From Neoceratodus forsteri (taxonomy: Eukaryota > Chordata > Ceratodontiformes > Ceratodontidae), in assembly GCA_016271365.2 (NCBI GenBank), contig JADMNL010000028.1, positions 57,244,001-57,308,000 of the forward strand: a stretch of DNA of 64,000 nt. The letters are read 5' to 3'. Every line of letters begins with the position of its first letter. The first letter of the stretch is position 1. The position numbers were made by a program, and so were the translations under genes. The notes beneath the pieces were generated by a model. It did no database searches, was not told the origin of the DNA, and saw only the letters and a program-made list of their open reading frames with translations. Shown here in pieces: positions 23,180 through 33,439 of this stretch.

Positions 23180-23370
23180 GAACTGGTAGGCGGGCGGAGT
23201 TGACACAGCCTAACGGTCAACCCTCGAGCGCCACACAGTATGTCGGCCTCGAGGGTGGCGCCGATGCTGTGTCGGCTCCGCCTACCCTTTTAAAAAAAAA
23301 AAAGCGCGGGGTCCTGATCTCCAGCCAGTACCCATATGTGATGAATGGTGAAGATTGGCACAGATAAGAT
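23180..23370. repeat. D2 inverted terminal repeat, high-coordinate end
   Basis: Inverse of 19,131-19,312, then a 16 bp end-specific extension ttggcacagataagat (23,355-23,370) that matches only the right half of the ICR. An A-run (23,293-23,305) pairs with the poly(T) of the other end. The ~90% identity seen by eye suggests a moderately old insertion. Confidence 0.88.
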
Positions 23371-23806
23371 CTGTCGTGTTCGTTGTTGTAACTTTGAAGC
23401 TGCTACCCTGTTACTGCACCATGCAGTGTGACGTGTCCCTGTTGATTCCCTGGTTGAGCTCATCCTGAGTCTAGTAGGCTGTGTGGAGTCTGCGGGCAGC
23501 CATCTGCTTCATGCCACTGCAGCCAGTGGGTCTTCCTTTATTTCATTTCCCTCATCCCCTAGATGCTGCATGGAACGGACACTGTGTTGCAGCACAGAGA
23601 ACATGCCAACATCTTCCGTCAGGGAGCGTGCCCACCTCATGGCTGGTATACTCATACCATCACCCACAGTCACCTAGAAGGCAGTGTTATGGCAGGGCGT
23701 GCTGCCCTCCTTCCCTTCCTGACGGAGGAGACCATCCACTGGGATGCTCACTCCTCCTCCCCACCCCTGGCTGGCTCGTAATGAGCCAGCCGCACTTCAG
23801 AACTTG
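23371..23806. other. Unassigned interval
   Basis: Three overlapping plus frames (23,481-23,807) have no recognisable domain. No SINE boxes and no relation to other parts of the window were seen. Confidence 0.35.
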
Positions 23807-24182
23807 AGCTGCCAGTGTCACAAGTGTCAGCAGCAGTGCTGTGCCAATGAGCTGCCAGTGTCACGGTGGCAGCCAGTGCTGTGCCAATGAGCTGCCAGTG
23901 TCACAAGTAGCAGCACCGTGCTGTGCCAATGACTGCCAGTGTCACAAGTGTCAGCAGCAGTGCTGTGCCAATGAGCTGCCAGTGTCACAAGTGTCAGCAG
24001 CAGTGCTGTGCCAATGAGCTGCCAGTATCACAAGTGTCAGCAGCAGTGCTGTGCCAATGAGCTGCCAGTGTCACAAGTGTCAGCAGCAGTGCTGTGCCAA
24101 TGAGCTACAAGTGTCAGCAGCAGTGCTGAGCCAGTGAGCTGCCAGTGTCACACGTGGCAAGACCACTGCTGTGCCAATGGGC
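23807..24182 (+). repeat. 43 bp minisatellite, about 8-9 units
   Basis: The unit starts gagctgccagtgtcacaagt and continues gtcagcagcagtgctgtgccaat. Several units are nearly identical, some are shortened by 1-12 bases (for example the unit near 24,098 lacks ccagtgtcac). The units contain a cagcagcagtgctg near-palindrome. Confidence 0.9.
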
Positions 24183-24505
24183 TGCCTCATGTTTCTACAT
24201 TTCTATTCCAATGGGCCCTCGTAGGGGCAGCTAATTATGGTCTCTTCATGCTATGCCGCAACAGGCAGATTCACTGGAGCACAGCTAAACTGCCTCATTT
24301 GCTAATTCACAGTGTAGGTGACTTGTGGTGCATTGGATCTGGGCTATCAATGAAAAATTGGCCTTTATTGATAATTCAGCCAAAAGTGTAAACCCTGGTT
24401 TGGAAAAATGAACTTAAAACGCATTCTTCAGTAACCTGTGATAGTAAATTACTGAAAGTTATGAAGGGACAAAGCTATGTCCTTAAGTAGACAACTACTA
24501 TTTAA
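24183..24505. other. Unassigned interval
   Basis: The 85-residue frame that starts inside the minisatellite (24,134-24,391) carries no motif. Nothing else was seen. Confidence 0.35.
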
Positions 24506-24651
24506 GCAATAAGGCATGGCAGGGGGTGAGTTATGGTGGGATAACAGCCCACCTTGGGGTGGGTTGAAGCACGAGGCATAGCCGAGGACTTCCACCACCC
24601 GAGAAGGGCTGTTAGCCCACCATAACACACCCTCTGGAGTACCTTATTGCA
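24506..24651. mobile_element. Fold-back (MITE-like) element, ~146 bp
   Basis: gcaataaggcatggcagggg ... ttatggtgggataacagccc (24,506-24,548) pairs with gggctgttagcccaccataa ... ccttattgc (24,607-24,650). The arms carry a few mismatches and the loop is about 60 bp. No transposase. Confidence 0.65.
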
Positions 24652-24796
24652 ATTATGAAATGGGTCATTTATAGTACATTTTATGCATTTTTAAACATAA
24701 TACTTTCAGCTGGGCCGCTGTGCTGGGATAACCGCCCAGCTGAAATCAGCTCTCGGCCATTCAGAATTCAGCATTCTTTCTACCCATTTCATAATT
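24651..24796. repeat. Second inverted-repeat unit adjoining the fold-back element
   Basis: aattatgaaatgggt (24,651-24,665) is inverted exactly as acccatttcataatt (24,782-24,796). Inside lies a second small palindrome around cagctgggc/gcccagctg (24,709-24,744). The unit is the same length as, and immediately adjacent to, the preceding fold-back. Confidence 0.55.
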
Positions 24797-25537
24797 AAGA
24801 ATAAACCAGCTATGAGCCAAAAATTGCTCTGCTTCTGTTTAGCTTAAAGAGGACAAGAAATGTGTGCTGATTGGTAGCTGTTTGTACTGTTCTTATTTGT
24901 AGAAAGGAAACCCATACTTCCAGAGGATCCCTACATAACTGGGCCTGAATAAACACTTATGTCGAGAGGAGGGCTTTGTGCTTTTTTTCTTGTTATGGAC
25001 AGCACTCTATACCATCCTCTTCATGGAACCAGGAATCTGGAGTTTTCACTTTGTCAAGAGTTTGTGTACAGAATGACGTGAATGAGGTATGGACCTATCA
25101 CAGCAATGCTCAGAATTTATGTGTACAAACTGTGATATAGTCAACACTCCAAATTACTGGCTCCACATAGAGAACTGTACAGAATGTTGCCCATGAATGG
25201 AAAAACAATGCAAACTTTGGTTTTGACATCACTTTCAGTTAGGTGCAGTCAGTATGGATCGCTCTGTACTATGACTAGAACTTCGACTATAGGACATTGC
25301 AAACATCCGCCAATTAGAAATCATTTCTTGTGTTTTTAATGTAATGTAAATATTTGTATGTGGTGTCACAAATTAAAATTAGGACAAGACACTGAAACTT
25401 TCCAGTCTTCATTAATAAAGGCATGCAAAGGAACAAAACATATAAATACCTCCTCACGTTCGATATTAAAGTGTTATGTGGTCTGGTGTATGAGTTGCTA
25501 CTGCTGAAGTTCTGCTGTCTTAGTCTGTAAAGAAAAA
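24797..25537. other. Unassigned interval
   Basis: AT-rich sequence with no domain, boxes or repeats that I can connect to other parts of the window. Confidence 0.35.
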
Positions 25538-25602
25538 GAAAAAGTTGCTCACTTCCTAATGAGCTTTCTTCTAATGCATGGGCTGTACATTATCACGCGT
25601 GT
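25538..25602 (-). repeat. Possible relic of a D1-type DIRS end
   Basis: aaaaagttgctcacttccta, then gctttcttctaatg, then attatcac follows the order and spacing of the D1 terminus seen at 56,326-56,385 (aaaaaattactcacctta, tttcttctaatgg, tattatgac). Several substitutions are present and nothing internal to a DIRS follows. A chance match cannot be excluded. Confidence 0.3.
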
Positions 25603-25739
25603 ACGTACAGTTAATCTGTCTCTTATGGTTATTATAGATTTAGGGAGCGCTGCTCCTGATCAGCGCACTCCTTCCTCTGGGTGTGAGACACTCTTGGGAC
25701 ACTTGTCTCATGCACAGCTGCCCTGAAAACAGGCAAGTT

Positions 25740-25920
25740 CAGTGTTGTTTTTTAAACGTTAATGTATTATTAATCAGTCTTAATCAATAAAGAGAATAAT
25801 GCATAGCTTACTGTGCATTATAAGTGAGTAATTACATCAGAGAGGTTTTTAAATGGCCTCAGTGTTGTTTTTAAACGCTAATGTATTAGTAATCACTCTC
25901 AATCAATAATGGATTAATAC
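25740..25920 (+). repeat. Local duplication, ~60 bp unit twice
   Basis: cagtgttgtttttt plus aaacgttaatgtatta (25,741) recurs at 25,860 as cagtgttgtttttaaacgct and aatgtattagtaatca. Both copies continue with aatcaataa. The copies are about 120 bp apart. Confidence 0.7.
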
Positions 25921-26253
25921 ACCAGCCAAGACCACTTTTATGGTTTTAAGAGCGGTCTTACATCCTAAGGGTATCAGAAGCTACCCGCCTTCAGGCTGTG
26001 GTTCTCATACCCTAGAAATGCACATGAGATTATGCATACAACTGTCAGCATGACTTGGCGCTTGTATTAAGATATATAACAGTACGCTGAGTTTTGTGGG
26101 GTGAGAGTACTGTAAAGATGATCAATTCTGTCACACAAAGGACGGGAGACGAAACTCTTAAATCAAGAGACACAACAACTGCATGTGAACATTTGATCAT
26201 GTTTAAGATTTTTCTTTTAGGAAATGTGTTTTTCAGAAAATTAGAGACACCTG
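25921..26253. other. Unassigned spacer with the 5' target-site duplication of the next SINE
   Basis: No coding signal. A gccaagaccacttttatgg / taagagcggtcttac imperfect inversion lies at 25,926-25,962. The last 11 bases, agagacacctg, are repeated with one mismatch after the SINE. Confidence 0.4.
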
Positions 26254-26871
26254 CTGGCCCACTGGTGCAGCAGTTGGATTTCTGCTTGTGACGCTGGTGA
26301 TCTGGTTCGAGAACGGACCCGGATCACCAGAGGGCTGGCCGGGGGGAGAAGGATGAAGTGTCTCATGGACTACTCTCCTTCTCTGGGGGGAGGGTGGAGA
26401 ATATGCTCAGTGCATCAGGGATCCCTGGCAGAAGCCAGGAGCACCACAGCACCCAGTGCCAGCTTTCAGGAGGTGGGGTTGACGTTGGACACCACTGCAT
26501 GTCCCCACCTCCTGGAAAAACAAAGAAAATTACTTTGGGTGCTCTGGATGATGCTGCCCTGCTCCCAGGTCTTCATGGCTCCTCACCGTGCTGCTGCAGA
26601 TTAATTACTGATCCCGCAGTCCTCGTCACTGGCCCCGAACCCCACCCTAGGGGGAAAGCCAGGGAGGCAATGTCAGTTTGCCAGCACCTTTCCTGGTGGA
26701 GACGGGCAAGTCATGAGGCTGTGGCCCCGCCCTGGGGGGGTAAGCCAGGAAATACCTGCAGCGGATGGCGGCCACTGGGGAAGCAAGACTGGGGCAGGAG
26801 CAGGCAAATGGTTGAGTGTCCCGGGGCAAAAACACAGTAAATAAAAAAAAAATAAAAAAAATAAAAAAATA
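26254..26871 (+). repeat. Long tRNA-derived SINE (family S1), copy 3, with target-site duplication
   Basis: The head ctggcccactggtgcagcag (A box) and atctggttcgagaacgg (B box) are better preserved than in copies 1 and 2. The body block gaaggatgaagtgtctcatg and actactctccttctctgggg matches them. The copy ends in a long A-rich (AAATAAA)n tail at 26,831-26,871. agagacacctg (26,243-26,253) and agagaaacctg (26,872-26,882) are an 11 bp target-site duplication with one mismatch. At 618 bp it is about twice the length of most tRNA SINEs. Such SINEs are copied by the machinery of a partner LINE. Confidence 0.8.
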
Positions 26872-26882
26872 AGAGAAACCTG

Positions 26883-28819
26883 TGTGACAAGCACTGTGCC
26901 AACATAAACAATTCTGGTCAGATCCACCAGGGCTGCACAATGAAGTCAGTGAAATTGGGTGGAATTGTTAAGGAGGTATGGAGAAACAACAATGATTTGT
27001 AAGTAGTAAGATTTGTTTTAGTTTCTGTTCTTAGGAAGGCATACAAATTATTAGGAAAATATATGGAGGTATACATTTTAATGGAAGGAACAGGAAGCAA
27101 TACAGGTTTACAAAAGCAACCCCAGAGCAAATGCCACTGAGGTGTGTTATCCCAGTCGATATCGGCCGGATAGCCAATTTTAAAGAAAACACAACCAGGA
27201 TACCCTAATAATGCACAGTATCATGGAAAACATATGCAAATCCCCATGATGGTACAGAAGGTGGCAGTACATGAAAAGTAATGGCTAGTATATGTTCAGT
27301 CTAGGGATTATTTACACAGTTCTTTGTTTTTGTTAGAGAAACTGGGTTTGGTCCATGACGTGATGTAAATTATATTTAAGCAATGTGGTGTTGTTTGGAA
27401 GTTGGTGTAATGATGGACTGTTACCAGAGAAATGTGATATTAACTTTCAGAGGGGTCTTTTGATAAGGGCAAGGCAGTTATGCGTGTGATAATGGGAATA
27501 TTAGGAAAGTATGAGGTCTATGCAGAAGTGGAGTACAATATACACAGTTTACAAGTATGTGCTCAGAGTGCAGGCAAATGTGATATGCAGGTTTGTTTTA
27601 GAAACAGTTAAAATAGCTATACATGCAATTTGATAGAAAGATAGATAATTACACAGACATATAGACAGAGAGACAGGCAGAATAGGAATGGCAGTGAAGT
27701 ACTGAAGTGACGCCAACCCTCACCCAGCACGCCATTGAGATGGACAGGCACTGGGGGTGCCTTGGATCATTGCCTATAACGCCACGCCATTTCACTCTCA
27801 CCCTACCCTGCAAACACAGACAAGTGCCAAGGTGTGCCTTGGGGTGTTCAGACTTTACACTCACCCCATTCCATAAGGAAACACGCTGAAATGGTTACAG
27901 AGTAAGAGAATGGAGTGAACTTTGGGGCTGAAGAGTCAAAGGCACACTCGACTACCAGTCACTGGCTACAGGTGGGATGGTGGAATGGCGTGAGTATTAC
28001 TGTTGACAATCCCAATCACACCCCTGATGCCTGTCAGGCTCTACAGGGCAGGGTGTTATGGTCAGAAACCTAATGCCCTGGCGTTTCTTGTATTTCACTC
28101 CAAGTTTTCAGTATGGGCTTTTAGACCCCATGCATGAACAGTGACACTATCAGTTCATTAGTCTAAAGTCGGCTTTTCATATAATGACTGTGCCATTTGG
28201 CACCACGAATACAAAAACACATTTTGAACAGGATGTAAAAAATGACAGCAGTACCATTTATGAGGAGGTGTAAAAAATGGTAATGTTGAAAATCTGGAGT
28301 GAAACTATAAAAAAATTGGTGAAGTCGTGACACTGCTCCTGCTAATGTATACTTTTTTTCAAATTCCTCTGCATCCCATTGTTTTCATCTCTGTTGCTGT
28401 TATGTGACTTCTTAACCCAGCAACAGCATTTAATGCATTACATTATAAAGACAAGTAAATGTTTTAATACATTTATAGACAGTTACATAAACTTAAATTT
28501 CCTTCCTAGAGTAATTTAAATTCAGTAACAGTGGTAGTACAAAACAATTACTCAGACAACTCGAAAACCATAACTACTTTATATTGTACACTGACACCCC
28601 ATAAGGACCTCCTTGAAATTGAGATGCAAATGTCACACATTTATCAGTTTTCTAACAGGAATATTTTACTATCCTAAATACATTTCTTGCTTCAGTAACT
28701 GCTCAGCACATCTATGGCTTGACCTACTTATTAACATTTTACACCTGCGATGCAGTATACTGCTGCTTATTACATCAACATCATGGACCATAAAACAGAT
28801 GACTGCCATAACTACAGGG
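26883..28819. other. Unassigned interval
   Basis: No domain or SINE boxes seen. A degenerate GATA/CAGA run lies at about 27,635-27,680. Two short overlapping frames on opposite strands (27,649-27,889) show nothing recognisable. Confidence 0.35.
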
Positions 28820-28985
28820 CACTATAGCACAGTGGTTTAAGGCTCTGATCTGCAAATCTGGAGATCTGGGTTTGAACCACACTTCCCACTTGGCATACTG
28901 AGTGTGACCCCGAAAGCAAGTCACTTAATCCTCCATGCTCCAGGTTGCCCCTGTAAACAAGTTTTCTGGTTAATGTGCTACCCTA
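28820..28985 (+). repeat. CORE-SINE (MIR-like)
   Basis: A tRNA-like head with tagcacagtggtttaaggc (A box) and gggtttgaaccacac (B box) is followed by gagtgtgacc, aagcaagtcacttaatcctc and gctccaggtt. This is the conserved core seen in MIR and other CORE-SINEs across vertebrates. The 3' LINE-derived tail is not preserved. Confidence 0.7.
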
Positions 28986-29194
28986 GTTAAACAATTAAAA
29001 AGAAAAACACACATTTGTTCATTCTTTATTTTGTTATCATGTTTTGACTAATACATCCATCCTTAACAGCTTTTTATAGCTATGTGTCTGTGACCAAGTC
29101 AGAACTACACTTAAAACCTGCACATAAAAAATAAATCATCAGAATAGCATTGCAAACAACATGGGGAGGGAGTAGTGACAACAACAGGAAGGGC
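28986..29194. other. Unassigned spacer
   Basis: AT-rich sequence, nothing recognisable. Confidence 0.35.
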
Positions 29195-29812
29195 CTGGGA
29201 TAACATATCAGATGACTTCAGGTTGGCAAGCAATTTGAAGGCAGTAGGGGGGTTGGTGGGATACTGGGATGTATAGGAGGACGTCACCAGCAGAAACAGA
29301 GGTTGTTATCCCCCATACAGACAGTGGTGAGACCCCATCCGGATGCTGCGGCCAGTTCTGAGCCATCTCTCCTTAAAGACCTGAGCAGGATGGGCAGTTC
29401 AGAGGGCAACTAAATGGTGGGGTCTGCGAGAGGCTATTGAGAGACTAAGGAGCTGTTTACCCTTGAGGAAAGGAGAGAGGGGACATGATAGCAGTGTTTA
29501 ATTACCTCAGTTGAATAACCAAGTCAAGGGTAGCATCTTCAGAAAAAGAGTGCAGAACAAGGGACAATTTGAAGATAGAGGGGATGGCCTGGGGCAATGT
29601 GATATTTTCACAGAGGGTGGATCATGAAACATCTTTCTGAGAGGTGGGGTCTAAAACTGTGGGAGAATCAGAATGCATGGGACTGATATAGGCCATTTTT
29701 GGGGTAGGAAAAAATAGGCTGTTGTTAATAGGATTCAGTTATCCTCCAGGTGAAATGGGTGACTAGGTGGGGCCAAGCGGTCTTATTCACCAAAGTCTAT
29801 GTTTCTATGAAG
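29195..29812 (+). repeat. CR1 LINE 3'-end, 5'-truncated
   Basis: The coding remnant reads like the CR1 pol C-terminus. A gacagtggtgagaccccatc block (the VRP-type segment) comes first, then gcagttcagagggcaact, then ccttgaggaaaggagagagg with ggacatgatagcagtg, then tttcacagagggtgg. It ends with ccaaagtctatgtttctatg, the CR1 terminal repeat. The next base begins a DIRS leader. Confidence 0.7.
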
Positions 29813-30316
29813 TCTTGCTGTCTTCTGACATTATGCAGTTAGCCCCAGCATGAACTGCTCGGAGGGGGTTGTTAACTGCAGAGTATATAGCGTTGGGCTT
29901 GAGCTCGATTCAACTTCTGTCTGCTGCTTCAAGTTTAACCGTGACATTTTTGCTTCTTGAACAGTTGCTCTGGAGGTCTCTCCTTCGCTGCGGTTCGGTC
30001 TCGTAAAGTCGGGTTTTAAACCGTAATTTCTTGTTTTTCAGTTCAGATCCTGTCTGTGGCCCTTGAAGTGTTGTGGTAGTGGACGTTAGTTGGTTTCTTT
30101 TTATTTTCTGTATTGTGTAAGAATTGTAGCTTTCAATTAGTGTTAGGGACGACTGTTTTGATTAATTTATTCTTTTTTTGTCTTAGTGTGAGTACCGTTG
30201 CCCGGTTCAAACATCAGTATTTTAAATGTTTTTCCATAGCCCTTAACAATGTTGGTAAGCGATAGGGGTCTTGCCTGGTGGCTTTAGCTGCTAAGGGTGT
30301 GGTTAGGATGGCTATG
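29811..30316 (+). mobile_element. DIRS family D1 fragment: terminal repeat and leader only
   Basis: gaagtcttgctgtcttctga, gcagttagccccagca, gaactgctc, gttaact and gagctcgattcaac follow the D1 ITR in order. The leader then matches 48,110-48,455 in the plus-strand D1 copy (cggttcggt, ttgtggtagtggac, atgtttttccat, ggtcttgcctgg). Similarity stops at the gag start region (atg at 30,314-30,316). No gag, pol or second ITR is present here. The first ~10 bases of the ITR are missing at the CR1 junction. Confidence 0.7.
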
Positions 30317-31082
30317 ACTTCTTGAAACATGCAGGATGATTAGAATCGGCAAATGGGTGCCTGACGCCTACAGTCCTATTCCGCCAAAGCAGAGGCTAGA
30401 CATTTTCAATTCAAAACATCCTGGATGGTAAGCAGCTAACTTTATTACAACTCAGAATTCAGATCTGAAGATGCAATATATTCAAACTGGAAACAGAATC
30501 ACAAAGATCCGTGGAACAAGCAGTGATTCTGGATGAAGCCGAGGCCAAATAAGTCCTCTTGTGGAGCTCAAATGGGCTAGAACATCCACCCTGTACGGAA
30601 TATAACTTATATCAAGCCAGAATCAGTCAAAAACTTTAGAAAATTGCCTTTTTCGTCACCCCACCGGTCCAAAGACGCAATGGTTGAATTAAGACATGGG
30701 GTTTTAATTGGATCAGATAGGATTTATTGACAGGCGACTGATTAAGAACTTTGGTTTCTTTTCAAATGAAATGTATGCCCTTGCATATATCTGGAGATAT
30801 TTTGTTTGATGTCAGTTTTAAACACCAAAATCTACTGTAGATGATTCTGGTCTGCCGTAAAGGAAACAGTACACAGAAGTGGCTTCCATTCGAGCCATCC
30901 TGCTATGTTCCGTGAAGTTGTCACAATTCTTTCCGTATTGAAACAGTGGCAGTGCATGACATCAAGCACTGGGTATAACAGGTGTGTGAGGATTGGGGCC
31001 CTAGCCACCTTCAGTGATGGATACATCTGACTGTGGTGGAAGTACAAAATGAGATTAAATACCAAAAGGATCAGTTCACTTA

Positions 31083-31265
31083 TTGAATAGGTTGTACTTA
31101 GAAGGAGAGGGCGTTGTTTATGCTGTTCAGCGAACCTGTTTCAAATGTGGTTCTTTTCTGATCGTAGCCAAGTGTGTGATGGGTAAGTGTTACTTGTGTC
31201 TTTCGATTGGACACTCAAGCTCTGAGTGTCAAGAGGTCCAGTGGTTTGTGTTGGGATTACTATGA
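31083..31265 (+). pseudogene. Tx1-clade LINE ORF1 zinc-knuckle remnant
   Basis: The frame includes RTCFKCGSFLIVAKC, then GKCYLCLSIGHSSSECQ. This is a double C-x2-C knuckle with the second in full C-x2-C-x4-H-x4-C form; the His of the first seems lost. ORF1 proteins of this clade bind RNA and escort the LINE transcript. Upstream frames are broken, and the Met at the start of the frame is not the native start. Confidence 0.55.
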
Positions 31266-31839
31266 TATTGAGCGCCTTGTGTTACACAGCCGTCTGACCA
31301 CCCGGACCAAATCATATATTATCGAGCCCGTGAAAGACATGTCAATACGTAAACATCAGAAACAGGTAATAGCACACGAACAACACCTAAAAAGAATTTT
31401 ACAATGATCAGCATAGCCGACGGCTGGACACTTCTACTACAGTGATGCAATGCACAGGAAATATGTCAGGAGCTAAAACAGCTTCCTTTCTGGAAACAGG
31501 AGGCATGGCTGAGGGAAAAGAATGAAAATTGCCTCAAGTTTGAGACAGAAGAAAGGACTACCATGCCTTCTGATATAGAGCAGGAGTAAAGAGACCTATG
31601 GACAAAGACCTAAATCTAAATCGCTAGCTTCCTCTGGAACAGGGTTTAGTTAAGCAATAAATATGAAGTCCTTCAGTGGACACAGAGTCTGAACAGGTGG
31701 TGGATTTGAAACTCATCTCAACCACTTCCTCCTCAGATTCTGAATGTGACACACAACAGAACACCAAGTCTGTTTTAAGTAGAAGAACAGGGATCTAACT
31801 AGGACTAAGGCTCATTTGAAGATCAGAGTGATTTTCCTT

Positions 31840-32680
31840 TCCTTGTATATGGCAACATCCTATCTTGAAAGTGCTACATGGAACACTACGATCAAGCATG
31901 CTGCGGGAAATAGTCCCTTGTTATATTAAAGATGGGGGTTGATATGAGCTTGTTGCAGAAACCAGATTAACACAGCCTTTTTAGTTCAACAGGCACAGAA
32001 AAGCACAGGGTTAATATAAGCGCAGCAGAATGCCATGTGACAATCGTCATGTGTGACTTCTTGTTATCGTTTGTTCTGTGGGGGTCCTTCCTCACCCCCT
32101 GCTATTGGGGGTGTTCCAGACCCCCACTAAAGATTCTAACCTGGGGTCCACCGGAGAGTGCATGGGTTGGTTTTACACGTCAGACACCATTAAGCATACA
32201 ACATATTACCTGGTACACACAGAAAGAGTGGGTGATGGCCCAGCTTTATTTTTCCTTTGGGGACAGACACATATGGCCTGGGCATTTATTTAAAGGGAAT
32301 GATCACAGTTGTAGAGTTATAGACATTCAACCTGGGTGACTTTTGTTGAACTGTTTATAAGAACTTTCATGGAGAATAATTAATGTATATGCACCGCCTA
32401 AAAAGAAGGACAGAGACCTATTTAATAACATTAACCATACTATACAAAAGGCATACTACAGTATTTGGGAGGTTTTAACTTGGTGTAGCCCATAGACAGA
32501 GCATCAAGCACGGAAAAGGGTTTTGGTAGAAATTGTTTAAAATCAGTAGTATAGACTGGTTTGCAAAGGCTCATATAGAAGTACGTGAATATGAGGATGT
32601 TCTTTCAAAGGACGATTGTCTAAGAACAGACTTTCTATTTGTCTCAAAATATGCTAATGCATGATGCAAGTACGAACTAC
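31840..32680 (+). pseudogene. Tx1-clade LINE endonuclease remnant
   Basis: Reading across frames gives a LLQETRLT-type block near 31,958 and WVMAQLYFSFGDRH (32,232-32,273). Next is INVYAPPKKKDRDLFNNI (32,380-32,430), the equivalent of the family's V-N-V-Y-A-P block, and then a final TDFLFVSK (32,626-32,650). Between the first two blocks, roughly 32,050-32,210, lies sequence that does not fit the endonuclease. It carries a G-rich motif also found at 5108-5172, so it is probably a later insertion. Confidence 0.5.
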
Positions 32681-33439
32681 TTGAAACATCTGATGTGCTG
32701 TATATACAGTTTGTGGTTTGCATGAATGTTCTATGGTAAACACTACTGTAACTGAATCATAATTCAAGATGAAAGTGGCAAGTCAGATAAAGAATCTTTT
32801 AGCCTATGCCCATCGCAGGTTTTGATGGTTTTAAGTCTCTAGTGGGAAAACGAAAGAGGACTACAAATTATTATATATATAGCATCAAAACGAATGCCTA
32901 TCAGTATAGAAAAATTTAGATTTAAAAAGTCAGTTAACCAAACTATTCTGTAATAAACACACAAGATGTCTTTATCTGCTTAGTCCAACATTAAAACAGA
33001 TAAACTTTGGAATACCTAGGGCCCCACCATGTTAATAGAACATGAATTGCACCAATGGAAATTAACGTTGAGTTACCTTTACTGGGTGTCATGTTGAAAG
33101 GACGGTGACAGAAGGGTAAACAAAGGAAGGGAAAAGTATTTTCAACCCAGAAATCTCAAGGAGGTCAATTCATATTTAAAGTATATGCAGAACCACAACT
33201 CACAGAACCAGTATGATTTTTTGAAATTAATACCAACAATATGTTATTTCAGGATGTTGTACAACATTTAATTTACCTATAACCAAAACAGAGTGGAGAA
33301 GTAATGAAAACTTTTGAGCATGATACAGCCTAGGATGGATGGATACTATCAGAATTTTATAAAAATTGTATCCTCATAGATATTTTGGTGGTTGTTAATT
33401 GGGTGTACTGAATAACAAATTAAATTAACATTTAAATAT

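Larger units (their letters stand above)
19090..23370 (-). mobile_element. DIRS-type retrotransposon, family D2, gag-only deletion derivative
   Basis: Long ITRs (19,090-19,312 and 23,180-23,370) flank a minus-strand gag region (22,981 to ~20,060) and an ICR at 19,951-20,047. The layout is ITR, gag, ICR, spacer, ITR in the minus orientation. This is the order of DIRS elements except that pol and the tyrosine recombinase are missing. No target-site duplication is visible (left flank cagaaa, right flank ctgtcg), as expected for recombinase-mediated insertion. The element is 4.28 kb and GC-rich compared with its AT-rich surroundings. A simple DNA transposon would have inverted ends but not an ICR joining both ends, so DIRS is preferred. 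Confidence 0.85.

Noticed and set aside
19090..23370. Reading the D2 element as a cut-and-paste DNA transposon because of its long inverted ends
   Set aside because: There is no transposase and no target duplication, and the ICR joining both end-specific sequences together with a gag-like protein fits DIRS.
23807..24182. CRISPR-like array
   Set aside because: Units are contiguous without unique spacers and the context is a vertebrate-type genome; it is a minisatellite.
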